Assembly: GCF_007673775.1 (NCBI RefSeq)
Contig: NZ_VEAF01000004.1
Span: 249,451 to 313,450, forward strand
From: Curtobacterium sp. 9128
GTDB taxonomy: Bacteria; Actinomycetota; Actinomycetes; Actinomycetales; Microbacteriaceae
Length of the DNA stretch: 64,000 nucleotides
Reading direction: 5' to 3'
The notes under the pieces were generated by a model. The model was not told the DNA's origin and searched no databases. It saw only the letters and a list, made by a program, of their open reading frames with translations. The position numbers and the translations under genes are program-made. Shown piece after piece: positions 35,114 to 43,176 of the stretch. Position 1 is the stretch's first letter, and each line of letters begins with the position of its first letter.

Positions 35114-35249
35114 CCCGCGGGAGCGGCGCGTCCCGGACTGGAGGCGCGGTGCCGGTCCGGCGGCTCAGGCCCGGCGGCGATGCGCGAGTGCTGGCGAGGT
35201 TGCGGCGCGGGTGCGGTCTGCGGGCGCGGTCCGCGGTTGCGGGCGCCGG

Positions 35250-35371
35250 CCGAGCGGTCACGACACCCCGCGTGCCGCTCGCCGAGCGGCCAGGAAACGT
35301 CGTACGCCCGCTGCGCGGCCAACGAGTCGTGACCATTCGGCGGACATGAGCGGGGTGTCGAGACCGCTCGG
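35250..35371. repeat. 22-bp long-arm inverted repeat
   Basis: Arms 35250-35271 and 35350-35371 are complementary at 21 of 22 positions with a 78-nt loop. It belongs to the same repeat-filled space and could form a large stem in RNA or cruciform DNA. It begins 75 nt from the menC 3' end. Confidence 0.65.
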
Positions 35372-35445
35372 CGAACCTCGGGGTGGGGCCCGCACGACAC
35401 ACGAGGACCCCGCGCGAGCTCAGCGCAAGCCCCGAAAGCGCCCCG

Positions 35446-36456
35446 CTACTCGGCGGTCGCGACGTCCCCGGCCTCCGCCCTGGCCCCGAGCACCGCATGC
35501 ACCCGCTCGAGCCGAGCACGCCACCACGCGACCCGCTCCGGCGCCGCGGCGAACCGCTCGAGCATCGCCGGCGCCGGGGACACCCGCCGCACCGCGATCC
35601 GCCCGTCCTCCGGCAGGAGCGGCCGGTCGGTGACGTCACCCTCGAACATCGCCGCCGTGCCGAGCCCAGCCGCGTACCCGGGGGACATCGCGGCAGCGGC
35701 GAGGAACGCCCCCATCCCGAGCCCGACCGACGTGTCCAACGCGCTCGACACCACGCACGGCAGGCCGGCCTCGGCGATGACGGCTCTGGCCGCGGTCACC
35801 CCACCGAGGGGCTGCGCCTTCACGACGAGCACGTCCGCCGCACCGGCCCGCGCGACCGCCAACGGGTCGGAGGCCTTCCGCACGCTCTCGTCCGCGGCGA
35901 TCCGGACACCGAGCCCGGCGATCCGCTCCCGCAGCGCCGCGAGCTCGGGGACGGTCCGGCACGGCTGCTCGGCGTACTGCAGGTCGAACGGCGCGAGTCG
36001 TTCGAGCGCCTCGGTGGCCTGGTCGACGCTCCACAGCCCGTTCGCGTCGACCCGCACGGACGCGTCGGGCCTCATCGCCCGCCGGACCTCGGCGACCCGG
36101 GCCACGTCGTCGTCGATCGTGGTTCCCGGTTCGGCGACCTTGACCTTCGCGGTCGTGCATCCCGGGTAGCGCGCGAGCAACCCCGCGACGGCGTCCGGCG
36201 TGACCGCTGGCACCGTGGCGTTCACCGCGACCGACTCGGCTGCGGGGGAGTGCGCGGTCCACCCGAAGTCGATCGCCGCCCGGAGCCAGGCGGCGGACTC
36301 GGTGTCGTCGTACTCGACGAACGGGGAGAACTCCGTCCAGCCCTCCGGCCCGCGGAGCACGAGGGCCTCGCGCGTCGTGATGCCGCGGAACCGGACGCGC
36401 ATCGGCAGGGCGACGACGTGGGCGTCGGCGAGGAGATCGCTGAGGTCGGGGAGCAC
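35446..36456 (-). CDS. menC: o-succinylbenzoate synthase
   Basis: Enolase-superfamily dehydratase of menaquinone synthesis. 336 aa. Catalytic Lys in TAKVKVAE, metal ligands in VRVDANGLWS, YAEQP and AADES, second Lys in VVKAQPLGG. GTG 36456 gives the normal N-terminus; longer frames are not supported. Convergent with ccsB and divergent from the small membrane protein gene. Confidence 0.93.
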   Translation of the reverse strand: MLPDLSDLLADAHVVALPMRVRFRGITTREALVLRGPEGWTEFSPFVEYDDTESAAWLRAAIDFGWTAHSPAAESVAVNATVPAVTPDAVAGLLARYPGCTTAKVKVAEPGTTIDDDVARVAEVRRAMRPDASVRVDANGLWSVDQATEALERLAPFDLQYAEQPCRTVPELAALRERIAGLGVRIAADESVRKASDPLAVARAGAADVLVVKAQPLGGVTAARAVIAEAGLPCVVSSALDTSVGLGMGAFLAAAAMSPGYAAGLGTAAMFEGDVTDRPLLPEDGRIAVRRVSPAPAMLERFAAAPERVAWWRARLERVHAVLGARAEAGDVATAE

Positions 36457-36590
36457 GGACCCATCCTCGCAGGCGGTCCCTCGGCGTCCAGGCGACGTCA
36501 CGGTTCCTCGGAGGCGACCGCCAGGGCAGGGCATTAGCATGCATCGGTCGGCCCAGGTGGACGACGACCGTCCGACCTGAGGGAGGCCAC

Positions 36591-37136
36591 GTGGCGTCTG
36601 ATCCGCACCAGCGGTCGTCGCGGTACGCGCCCGCCACCCCCGGACGGAACGCGCGAGCGTCGGCCGACACACCGGCCGCCAAGAACAACCCGGCAACCAA
36701 GAACACCCCCGCCGCCAAGAACACCCCGGCACGCACCGCCGCCGCCGGGCGCACGCCGTCCCGCGACACCGACGAGTTCGCTCGGCTGATGCGGAGCAAC
36801 ACCGTCGACGTCCGCGCGACGAACGCCCCGCGGCGGCGCCGCAACCCCCTGGTCGGCAAGATCGCCTTCGGTCTGGCCATCGTGTCGGCGGCGGTCGACG
36901 CCAGTGCCTTCGCGGTGTTCATGGGCGGCGACACGACGTTCGCGTTCGGGATCTGCTTCGTCGTCGTGTTCCTGACCCTGGCGGCGGCGGTCCTCGGCTT
37001 CATCGCCGCGGTGGGCGGATTCGGTCGGTGGTACGGCGCGATCGGTGTCGTGGTGGCCTTCGTCGCGAACCCGGTGATCCTCATCGTCATCGTGGTGACG
37101 GTGGCGCCCGAGCTGCTCACGGAGATGGGCGGGTAG
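36591..37136 (+). CDS. Membrane protein with repetitive N-terminus, unknown function
   Basis: 181 aa. Residues 1-80 are a basic, Ala/Pro/Lys-rich disordered tail containing three near-repeats of AAKNTPA type. Residues about 90-180 hold three hydrophobic segments. GTG start after GAGGGAGG. No family is recognised beyond hypothetical proteins next to men genes in relatives. The tail could bind DNA or the envelope, but nothing shows it. Confidence 0.75.
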   Translation: MASDPHQRSSRYAPATPGRNARASADTPAAKNNPATKNTPAAKNTPARTAAAGRTPSRDTDEFARLMRSNTVDVRATNAPRRRRNPLVGKIAFGLAIVSAAVDASAFAVFMGGDTTFAFGICFVVVFLTLAAAVLGFIAAVGGFGRWYGAIGVVVAFVANPVILIVIVVTVAPELLTEMGG

Positions 37137-37167
37137 CACCCCCGGGACGGCTCGGTAGGTTGGAGGC

Positions 37168-38097
37168 ATGCCCGACACCGTGTCCGACCTGTTCGACCCC
37201 GACGTCTGGACGACTGCTCCGGCAGCCGCGTCCTTCACCGACATCACCTACCACAAGCACGCGTCGAAGGGCATCGTCCGGATCGCCTTCGACCGGCCCG
37301 AGGTCCGCAACGCGTTCCGCCCCCGCACGGTCGACGAGCTGTACCGCGCCCTCGACGACGCCCGCCAGGACCCCCGTGTCGGCGTCGTGCTGCTCACCGG
37401 CAACGGCCCCAGCCCGAAGGACGGCGGCTGGGCGTTCTGCTCCGGCGGCGACCAGCGCATCCGTGGCCGGAGCGGCTACCAGTACGTCGGCGACGAGGGC
37501 GCACCGCCGGAGGGCGTCGACCCCGCTGCAGCACAGGCGTCGATGGGACGACTGCACATCCTCGAGGTCCAGCGCCTCATCCGGATGATGCCGAAGGTCG
37601 TCATCGCGGTCGTCCCGGGCTGGGCAGCGGGCGGCGGGCACTCGCTGCACGCGATCTGCGACCTCACGATCGCGAGCGCCGAGCACGGGAAGTTCAAGCA
37701 GACCGACGCCGACGTGGGCTCGTTCGACGGCGGGTACGGCAGCGCCTACTACGCCAAGCAGATCGGGCAGAAGTTCGCGCGCGAGGTCTTCTTCCTCGCG
37801 CAGGAGTACTCCGCGCAGCGCGCGTACGAGATGGGTGCGGTCAACGCCGTCGTCCCGCACGAGGACCTCGAGCGCGAGGCGATCCGCTGGGGCGAGATCA
37901 TCCTCGGCAAGTCCCCGACCGCGATCCGGATGCTCAAGTACGCGTTCAACGCCGTCGACGACGGCATGGTCGGCCAGCAGGTCTTCGCCGGCGAGGCCAC
38001 CCGCCTGGCGTACGGCACCGACGAAGCCGTCGAGGGTCGCGACTCCTTCCTCGAGAAGCGCGCCCCCGAGTGGACGTCCTTCCCCTGGCACTACTGA
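37168..38097 (+). CDS. menB: 1,4-dihydroxy-2-naphthoyl-CoA synthase
   Basis: Crotonase-fold ring closure of o-succinylbenzoyl-CoA. 309 aa. Visible are FDRPEVRNAFRPRTVDEL, the oxyanion-hole segment AFCSGGDQRIRG, and QTDADVGSFDGGYGSAYYAKQIG, diagnostic of MenB. TAGGTT (37156-37161) 6 nt before ATG suggests leaderless expression. Its stop shares one base with menE. Confidence 0.96.
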   Translation: MPDTVSDLFDPDVWTTAPAAASFTDITYHKHASKGIVRIAFDRPEVRNAFRPRTVDELYRALDDARQDPRVGVVLLTGNGPSPKDGGWAFCSGGDQRIRGRSGYQYVGDEGAPPEGVDPAAAQASMGRLHILEVQRLIRMMPKVVIAVVPGWAAGGGHSLHAICDLTIASAEHGKFKQTDADVGSFDGGYGSAYYAKQIGQKFAREVFFLAQEYSAQRAYEMGAVNAVVPHEDLEREAIRWGEIILGKSPTAIRMLKYAFNAVDDGMVGQQVFAGEATRLAYGTDEAVEGRDSFLEKRAPEWTSFPWHY

Positions 38098-39242
38098 TGC
38101 CCCGCCCCCTGGTCCGGATCGGCACCTCCGACCCGACGGCGGTGCTGCACGGCCTGGAGGCCGCGCTCGCCGGCGGTCCCGCACTGCTCCCCGTCGCCGA
38201 GGGTGCACCGGCGCTGCCGACGCCGGCTCCGGCCGACGTGGAGCGCCGGGTCGCCCTGGTGGTCGAGACGAGCGGGTCCACCGGCACCGGCAAGCGCGTC
38301 GCGCTCTCGTCCGAGGCGCTCCTCGCCGGAGCGGCAGCGGCGGACGCCGCCCTCGGGGGACCGGGGGGCTGGGTGCTCGCGCTCCCCACGCACTACATCG
38401 CCGGCCTCAACGTGCTCACCCGGTCGATCGCCGCGGGCACGACGCCGTCCGTCGTGCCGCCGGGACACTTCGACGCCGAGGCGTTCGCCGACGCGGCCGA
38501 TCGGCTGGTCACCGGCCCGGCGGCCCCGCGGCGCTACACCTCCCTCGTCCCGGTGCAGCTCGCCCGCGTGTTCGACGACCCGCGGGCGACTGCCGCACTG
38601 GCCCGTTTCGACGCGGTCCTCGTCGGCGGCCAGGCCACCCCGCTCCCGCTCCGGGAACGCGCGACGACGGCCGGCGTGCGGATCGTCACCACGTACGGTG
38701 CGAGCGAGACGAGCGGCGGCTGCGTGTACGACGGTCGTCCGCTCGGCACCGTGCAGACCCGGCTCGTCGACGGTGAGCTCTGGTTGCACGGCCCGATGCT
38801 CGCCGAGGGCTACCTCGACGACCCGAGCCGCACCGCGGCGACCTTCGTCGAGGACGCGGGACTGCGGTGGTACCGCACGGGCGACGCTGCGACGCTCGAC
38901 GGCGACCGCGTCCAGGTACTCGGTCGGCTCGACGACGTCGTCATCTCCGGCGGCGAGAAGGTGCCGCTCGGTTTGGTGGAACGCCACGTCCGCGAGCTGC
39001 CCGGGCAGGACGCCGCGGTCGTCACCCGACGCGACGCGGGGGAGTGGGGGGAGGTCCCCGTCGTCGTCACCGCGGTGCCGATCGACCTCGCGGTGGTCCG
39101 GGACCACGTCGGGGCGGTGCTCGGCCGGGCGGCTCGGCCCGCCGACGTCGTGGTCGTCGACCGGGTCCCCATGCTCCCGTCCGGCAAGCCGGACCGCCGT
39201 GCCGTCCTGGGGCTCGTCGCCGACCGTCGGCCGCGCGGATAA
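38097..39242 (+). CDS. menE: o-succinylbenzoate--CoA ligase
   Basis: Activates o-succinylbenzoate with ATP and CoA. 381 aa, short for the adenylate-forming family but typical of actinobacterial MenE. Phosphate loop VETSGSTGTGKRVALS, TYGASETSGGCVYDG, RTGDAATLDGDRV and the C-terminal Lys in MLPSGKPDRRAV are all present. Its stop codon is part of the menA -10 box. Confidence 0.94.
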   Translation: MPRPLVRIGTSDPTAVLHGLEAALAGGPALLPVAEGAPALPTPAPADVERRVALVVETSGSTGTGKRVALSSEALLAGAAAADAALGGPGGWVLALPTHYIAGLNVLTRSIAAGTTPSVVPPGHFDAEAFADAADRLVTGPAAPRRYTSLVPVQLARVFDDPRATAALARFDAVLVGGQATPLPLRERATTAGVRIVTTYGASETSGGCVYDGRPLGTVQTRLVDGELWLHGPMLAEGYLDDPSRTAATFVEDAGLRWYRTGDAATLDGDRVQVLGRLDDVVISGGEKVPLGLVERHVRELPGQDAAVVTRRDAGEWGEVPVVVTAVPIDLAVVRDHVGAVLGRAARPADVVVVDRVPMLPSGKPDRRAVLGLVADRRPRG

Positions 39243-39253
39243 GATCGACGGTC

Positions 39254-40249
39254 GTGGCACGAGCGAAGAACGAGACGCACAAGCAGGGCAGGTCCGGGAA
39301 CCCGGCGAAGGCCGCGACACCGGTGGACCGTCGTGGACGTGCGACCGCACGGGACTGGATCGGCGGGGCGCGCCTCCGCACGCTCACCCTCGGCGTCGTC
39401 CCCGTGGTGCTCGGGACCACGGTGGGCTTCGTCGACAGCGGGATCAGCGGCGACTTCGGCGCGTACCTGGCGACCGACCACCACCTGCTCGTCGCCGTCA
39501 TGGCGCTGCTCGTCGCGCTGTTCCTGCAGATCGGCGTGAACTACAGCAACGACTACTCGGACGGCGTGCGGGGGACGGACGAGTTCCGCGTCGGGCCCGC
39601 TCGCCTCACCGGCGCCGGCATCGCGAAGCCCCGCACGGTGCTGACCGTTGCGCTGACGTTCTTCGGCCTCGCCGCCGTGGCCGGCATCGTCATCGTCGTG
39701 CTCACCCAGCTCTGGTGGCTCCTCGCCGTCGGGGCCGCGGCGATCGTCGCCGCGTGGTTCTACACCGGCGGCAAGAAGCCGTACGGGTACAACGCCCTCG
39801 GTGAGCTCTTCGTGTTCGTGTTCTTCGGCCTCGTCGCCGTGCTCGGCACCCAGTTCGTGCTGATCCGGGAGGTCACGGCGAGCGGCTGGGCTGCCGCCCT
39901 CGCCGCCGGCTTCTTCGCCTGCGCGGTGCTCATGGTGAACAACATCCGCGACGTCGACGAGGACCGGCTGGCGCACAAGCGCACCCTCGCGGTGGTCGTC
40001 GGGCTGCCCGTCGCCCGGGTGCTCTACGGCGTGTTCCTGCTGCTGCCGTACGTGCTGCTGGTGTGGTTCGTCCTGCTCTACTTCCGCACCGGGTTCGCGT
40101 ACTTCTCGCTGCTGCTCGCCCTGCCGGCACTCGCCATCGGGATCTCCTCCCGGAAGCCGCGCGAACTCATCACCGCGCTGCAGCTGTCGTCGTTCGCGTC
40201 CCTCGCCTACGGCGTCGTGCTCGGCGTCATGCTCGCGATCCAGCCGTAG
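39254..40249 (+). CDS. menA: 1,4-dihydroxy-2-naphthoate polyprenyltransferase
   Basis: UbiA-family membrane enzyme that adds the isoprenoid side chain. 331 aa, about eight helices. First Asp-rich motif NYSNDYSDGVRGTD, second NNIRDVDEDRLAHKRT. GTG 39254 lies 8 nt after TAAGAT (39240-39245), giving a leaderless mRNA from a promoter embedded in the menE end; co-transcription with menBE is also likely. Confidence 0.95.
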   Translation: MARAKNETHKQGRSGNPAKAATPVDRRGRATARDWIGGARLRTLTLGVVPVVLGTTVGFVDSGISGDFGAYLATDHHLLVAVMALLVALFLQIGVNYSNDYSDGVRGTDEFRVGPARLTGAGIAKPRTVLTVALTFFGLAAVAGIVIVVLTQLWWLLAVGAAAIVAAWFYTGGKKPYGYNALGELFVFVFFGLVAVLGTQFVLIREVTASGWAAALAAGFFACAVLMVNNIRDVDEDRLAHKRTLAVVVGLPVARVLYGVFLLLPYVLLVWFVLLYFRTGFAYFSLLLALPALAIGISSRKPRELITALQLSSFASLAYGVVLGVMLAIQP

Positions 40250-40262
40250 CCGCCCGCCGCGC

Positions 40263-40586
40263 TCAGTCGGTCGGGTGCTCGCGGCGTTCGGCGTGCCGCT
40301 CGGCGTCGGAGACCGGGCGCGCGGCCGGCGCCTCGGAGTCCTCGGCGTCGACGAAGTCGTCCTCGAAGTCGGAGTCGACGTCGTGCTCGGGCCGGACCCG
40401 GCGGTTCGCCATGCTCGTCGTCACCTGGACCCGGAGCTTCGGCAGGGCGATGTACGACACGAGCAGCCCGATGAGCGCCGCCCCGATCGTCGCCCAGTAC
40501 CACGGCAGTCCGATCACGAAGAGCACGACGAGCGCCGCCGCGAAGATGCCGAGACGGGCGAGGGTGTAGACGAGCCACGCTTTCAC
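40263..40586 (-). CDS. DUF4229 membrane protein
   Basis: 107 aa. Two N-terminal membrane helices (about 7-25 and 31-48) and an acidic then His/Arg-rich cytoplasmic tail. Matches the DUF4229 pattern of actinobacteria, commonly next to menA. No known function. Its stop is 13 nt from that of menA (convergent) with no clear hairpin. Confidence 0.82.
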   Translation of the reverse strand: MKAWLVYTLARLGIFAAALVVLFVIGLPWYWATIGAALIGLLVSYIALPKLRVQVTTSMANRRVRPEHDVDSDFEDDFVDAEDSEAPAARPVSDAERHAERREHPTD

Positions 40587-40650
40587 CCGGCAAGTCTACG
40601 GACGCGCAACCGTGAGGCCGGTCACAGCCTGGCGACCTACACTGCACGGC

Positions 40651-41004
40651 ATGGTCCGCTTGTGGCTCGTCGTCATCGTCGCCGCTCTGGCGTTCACGGT
40701 GTACGCGCTCATCGACTGCGCGACCATGCCGCGCCAGCGCATCCGCTCGCTGGGACGCGGCGTCTGGATCCTCCTGATCGTGGTGCTGCCCGTGCTCGGC
40801 GGGGTCCTCTGGTTCCTGCTCGGCCGCGCACCCGCGTCGGCGTCGCCCCAGCCCCGGTACCGTGGTCCTGAAGACGATCCGGACTTCCTCGGCGAGCACG
40901 CTCCCGAGCGGACCCGCACGGACAAGGACCAGGACGACGCGACCCTCCGCAACCTCGAAGAACAGTTCCACGACACCGACGACGACGGCCGCACCGATCG
41001 CTGA
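40651..41004 (+). CDS. PLDc_N-domain membrane protein
   Basis: 117 aa. Two helices (about 3-22 and 35-55) with the phospholipase-D-nuclease N-terminal (PLDc_N) pattern CATMPRQRIRSLGRGVWILLIVVLPVLGG-WFLLGR, followed by an acidic tail. There is no catalytic HKD domain. TACACT 7 nt before ATG (40638-40643), so leaderless. Its end overlaps the apparent menD start. Confidence 0.82.
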   Translation: MVRLWLVVIVAALAFTVYALIDCATMPRQRIRSLGRGVWILLIVVLPVLGGVLWFLLGRAPASASPQPRYRGPEDDPDFLGEHAPERTRTDKDQDDATLRNLEEQFHDTDDDGRTDR

Positions 41005-42730
41005 CGGCGGCGGCTCCCGTCCCGGTTCCGGCAGCCCGGCGTCCGACTTCGCCGTCACGCTCCTGCAGGAGTTCGCCCGCGCCGGCGTCACCGACGTCGT
41101 CGTGAGTCCCGGATCGCGCTCGCAGGCCCTCGCCCTGGCGGCGGTCACACTCGAACGCGCCGGCGGCATCACCGTGCACGTCCGGCTCGACGAGCGGACG
41201 GCCGGGTTCTTCGCGCTCGGGCTCTCCGTCGAGACCGGTCGCCCCGCAGCCGTCGTGACGACCTCCGGGACGGCCGTGGCGAACCTGCACCCCGCCGTGC
41301 TCGAGGCGTACCACTCCGGCGTGCCGATGGTCGTCGTCTCGGCCGACCGCCCGGACGAGCTCCGCGGGATCGGCAGCAACCAGACCACCGTCCAGCCGGG
41401 GATCTTCGCGCACGCGGTGTCCTTCGTCCGCGACGTCGCCGCACCCACCGTGCACGGCGTCGACGCCAGCACCAGGGACACCGTGCGCGCACTGGTCCGC
41501 GAGGCCGTCGCCGCGGCATCGGGCCACACCGGACAGCCGGGCCCGGTGCAGCTCAACGTCGCGTTCCGCGAACCGCTCTCCGCGACGCTGGAGGACGTCG
41601 AGCCGGTCCCCGAGGACGAGGTGGACCTCGCCTTCGCGCGCCGACGCACCCACACGGGGCTGCCCGTCGCCGAGCTCGCCCCGGACGACGAGCCCGCGAC
41701 CGTGGTGATCGCCGGGCACGACGCCGGGGCGGACGCCGAACGGATCGCGTGGGAACTCGGTGCGCCGCTGCTCGCCGAGGTGTCGAGCGGTGCCCGGTTC
41801 GGACGGAACCTCGTCGTCACCTACCGCGAGCTCCTCGGTGACCCGGACTTCGGTGGTCGCGTGCGGCGTGCCGTCGTGCTCGGGCACCCGACGCTCAGTC
41901 GCGAGGTGCCGGCGCTCCTGCGGCGGGACGACGTCGAGGTGGTGACCGTCCGCGCGACGGGGGCCGACCCGTTCGACCCGAGCCGAGCCTCCCGGCTGGT
42001 CGAGGACGTCACCGTGACGGGCCGGACCCGACCCGAGCACCGTGCGTGGGTGGGACGCTGGGTGGCCGCGAGCCGGGCCGCGCTCGGCGACGGCGATGCC
42101 GGACCCGACCTCGACGCCAAGCGGTCCGCGGACCGCAGTGAACGCAACCGGTTCCTCCGGGACGAGGTGGCGCTCCGCCGCCGACCGGTCGACCGGGCCA
42201 TGCTCGCTGACGCCGTGTGGGGCGTCACCTGGCCGCACGACCGCCTGGTGCTCGGCGCCTCCCAGATCATCCGGGTCGCGGACGGCCGCGTCCCCGGGAA
42301 GAAGATCCGGGTCCACGCGAACCGCGGTCTCGCCGGCATCGACGGGACGGTGTCGACGGCGCTCGGCATCGCGGCGGCGCTCGAGCAGACGCAGGCGCCC
42401 GGCGGGACGACACGGGTACTGCTCGGCGACCTCACGCTGCTGCACGACCTCGGTGCGTTCGTCACCGGGACCGAGGAACGCACCAGTCGGGTGCAGGTCG
42501 TCGTGGGGAACGACGCCGGTGGGGCGATCTTCCGCGGCCTCGAGGTGGCGGAGACGACCCCGGCAGAGGACATGCGCCGGATGATGACGACGCCACAGCA
42601 CGTCGACGTCGAGCGGGTCGTGACGGGCCTCGGGTGGGAGTACCGCCGAGCTGCGACCTGGGGCGACCTCGAGCAGGTGCTCACCGATCCCGCGGAGCGG
42701 GTCGTCATCGAGGTGCCGCTGGCCGATTGA
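40862..42730 (+). CDS. menD: SEPHCHC synthase (MenD), start uncertain
   Basis: ThDP-dependent enzyme joining isochorismate and 2-oxoglutarate. Motifs SPGSRSQALALA, RLDERTAGFFALGLS, TTSGTAVANLHPAVLEAY, GDLTLLHDLGAF and NDAGGAIF are intact. The homologous region starts near ASDFAVTLLQEFARAG (about 41040), but the only normal start upstream in frame is GTG 40862, which would overlap the preceding gene by 143 nt and add about 58 low-complexity Thr/Arg/Ser residues. The real start may be a non-AUG codon close to 40997-41010. Confidence 0.9.
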   Translation: MVLKTIRTSSASTLPSGPARTRTRTTRPSATSKNSSTTPTTTAAPIADGGGSRPGSGSPASDFAVTLLQEFARAGVTDVVVSPGSRSQALALAAVTLERAGGITVHVRLDERTAGFFALGLSVETGRPAAVVTTSGTAVANLHPAVLEAYHSGVPMVVVSADRPDELRGIGSNQTTVQPGIFAHAVSFVRDVAAPTVHGVDASTRDTVRALVREAVAAASGHTGQPGPVQLNVAFREPLSATLEDVEPVPEDEVDLAFARRRTHTGLPVAELAPDDEPATVVIAGHDAGADAERIAWELGAPLLAEVSSGARFGRNLVVTYRELLGDPDFGGRVRRAVVLGHPTLSREVPALLRRDDVEVVTVRATGADPFDPSRASRLVEDVTVTGRTRPEHRAWVGRWVAASRAALGDGDAGPDLDAKRSADRSERNRFLRDEVALRRRPVDRAMLADAVWGVTWPHDRLVLGASQIIRVADGRVPGKKIRVHANRGLAGIDGTVSTALGIAAALEQTQAPGGTTRVLLGDLTLLHDLGAFVTGTEERTSRVQVVVGNDAGGAIFRGLEVAETTPAEDMRRMMTTPQHVDVERVVTGLGWEYRRAATWGDLEQVLTDPAERVVIEVPLAD

Positions 42731-42765
42731 GCGGTGCGGCGGCGGCTCGGCGCGGCCTGCTCGGG

Positions 42766-43172
42766 CTGGTGCGGCGTTGGTTGCTCGGTGCAGGGCTGTT
42801 GCGCGGCACGGGCCGACCAACGGCGCACCAGGCGGCAAGCCCGCACGGTGCGGCGGGGGCGAAAGGCGCACCGTGCGGACCTACGGCCGGGCGGCTGCCT
42901 GCTCGGCGCTGCCCGCTCGCGCTGGTGCGGCGTTGGCCGCTCGGTGCAGGGGTGTTGCGCGGCACGGGCCGACCAACGGCACACCAGCCGGCAACCCCGC
43001 ACGGTGCGGCGGGGTGAACGGTGCACCGTGCGGACCTACGGCGGGGCCGATGCCCGCTCGGCGCTGCCCCAGCCGGCAACCCCGCACGGTGCGGCGGCCA
43101 GCAACTCTGCACGGTACGGCGGCCAGCAACTCTGCACGGTACGGCGGCCGGCAACACCGCACGGTGCGGGGC
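42766..43172. repeat. Duplicated repeat array with GCACGGTGC palindromes
   Basis: Space between convergent menD and menF. A unit of about 156 bp is tandemly duplicated (starting 42766 and 42922, both opening CTGGTGCGGCGTTGG). It is followed by four 25-bp units (starting 43073, 43098, 43123, 43148) sharing a GCAAC...GCACGGT core, the middle two identical. The palindrome CCGCACGGTGCGG recurs throughout and is the element also clustered at 10.97-11.26 kb. No gene seen. Confidence 0.85.
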
Positions 43173-43176
43173 TGGC

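Noticed and set aside
33297-35639. 780-codon minus-strand frame across resB, ccsB and repeats
   Set aside because: Antisense to two well-supported genes; the translated repeats give it pseudo-periodicity but no recognisable protein.
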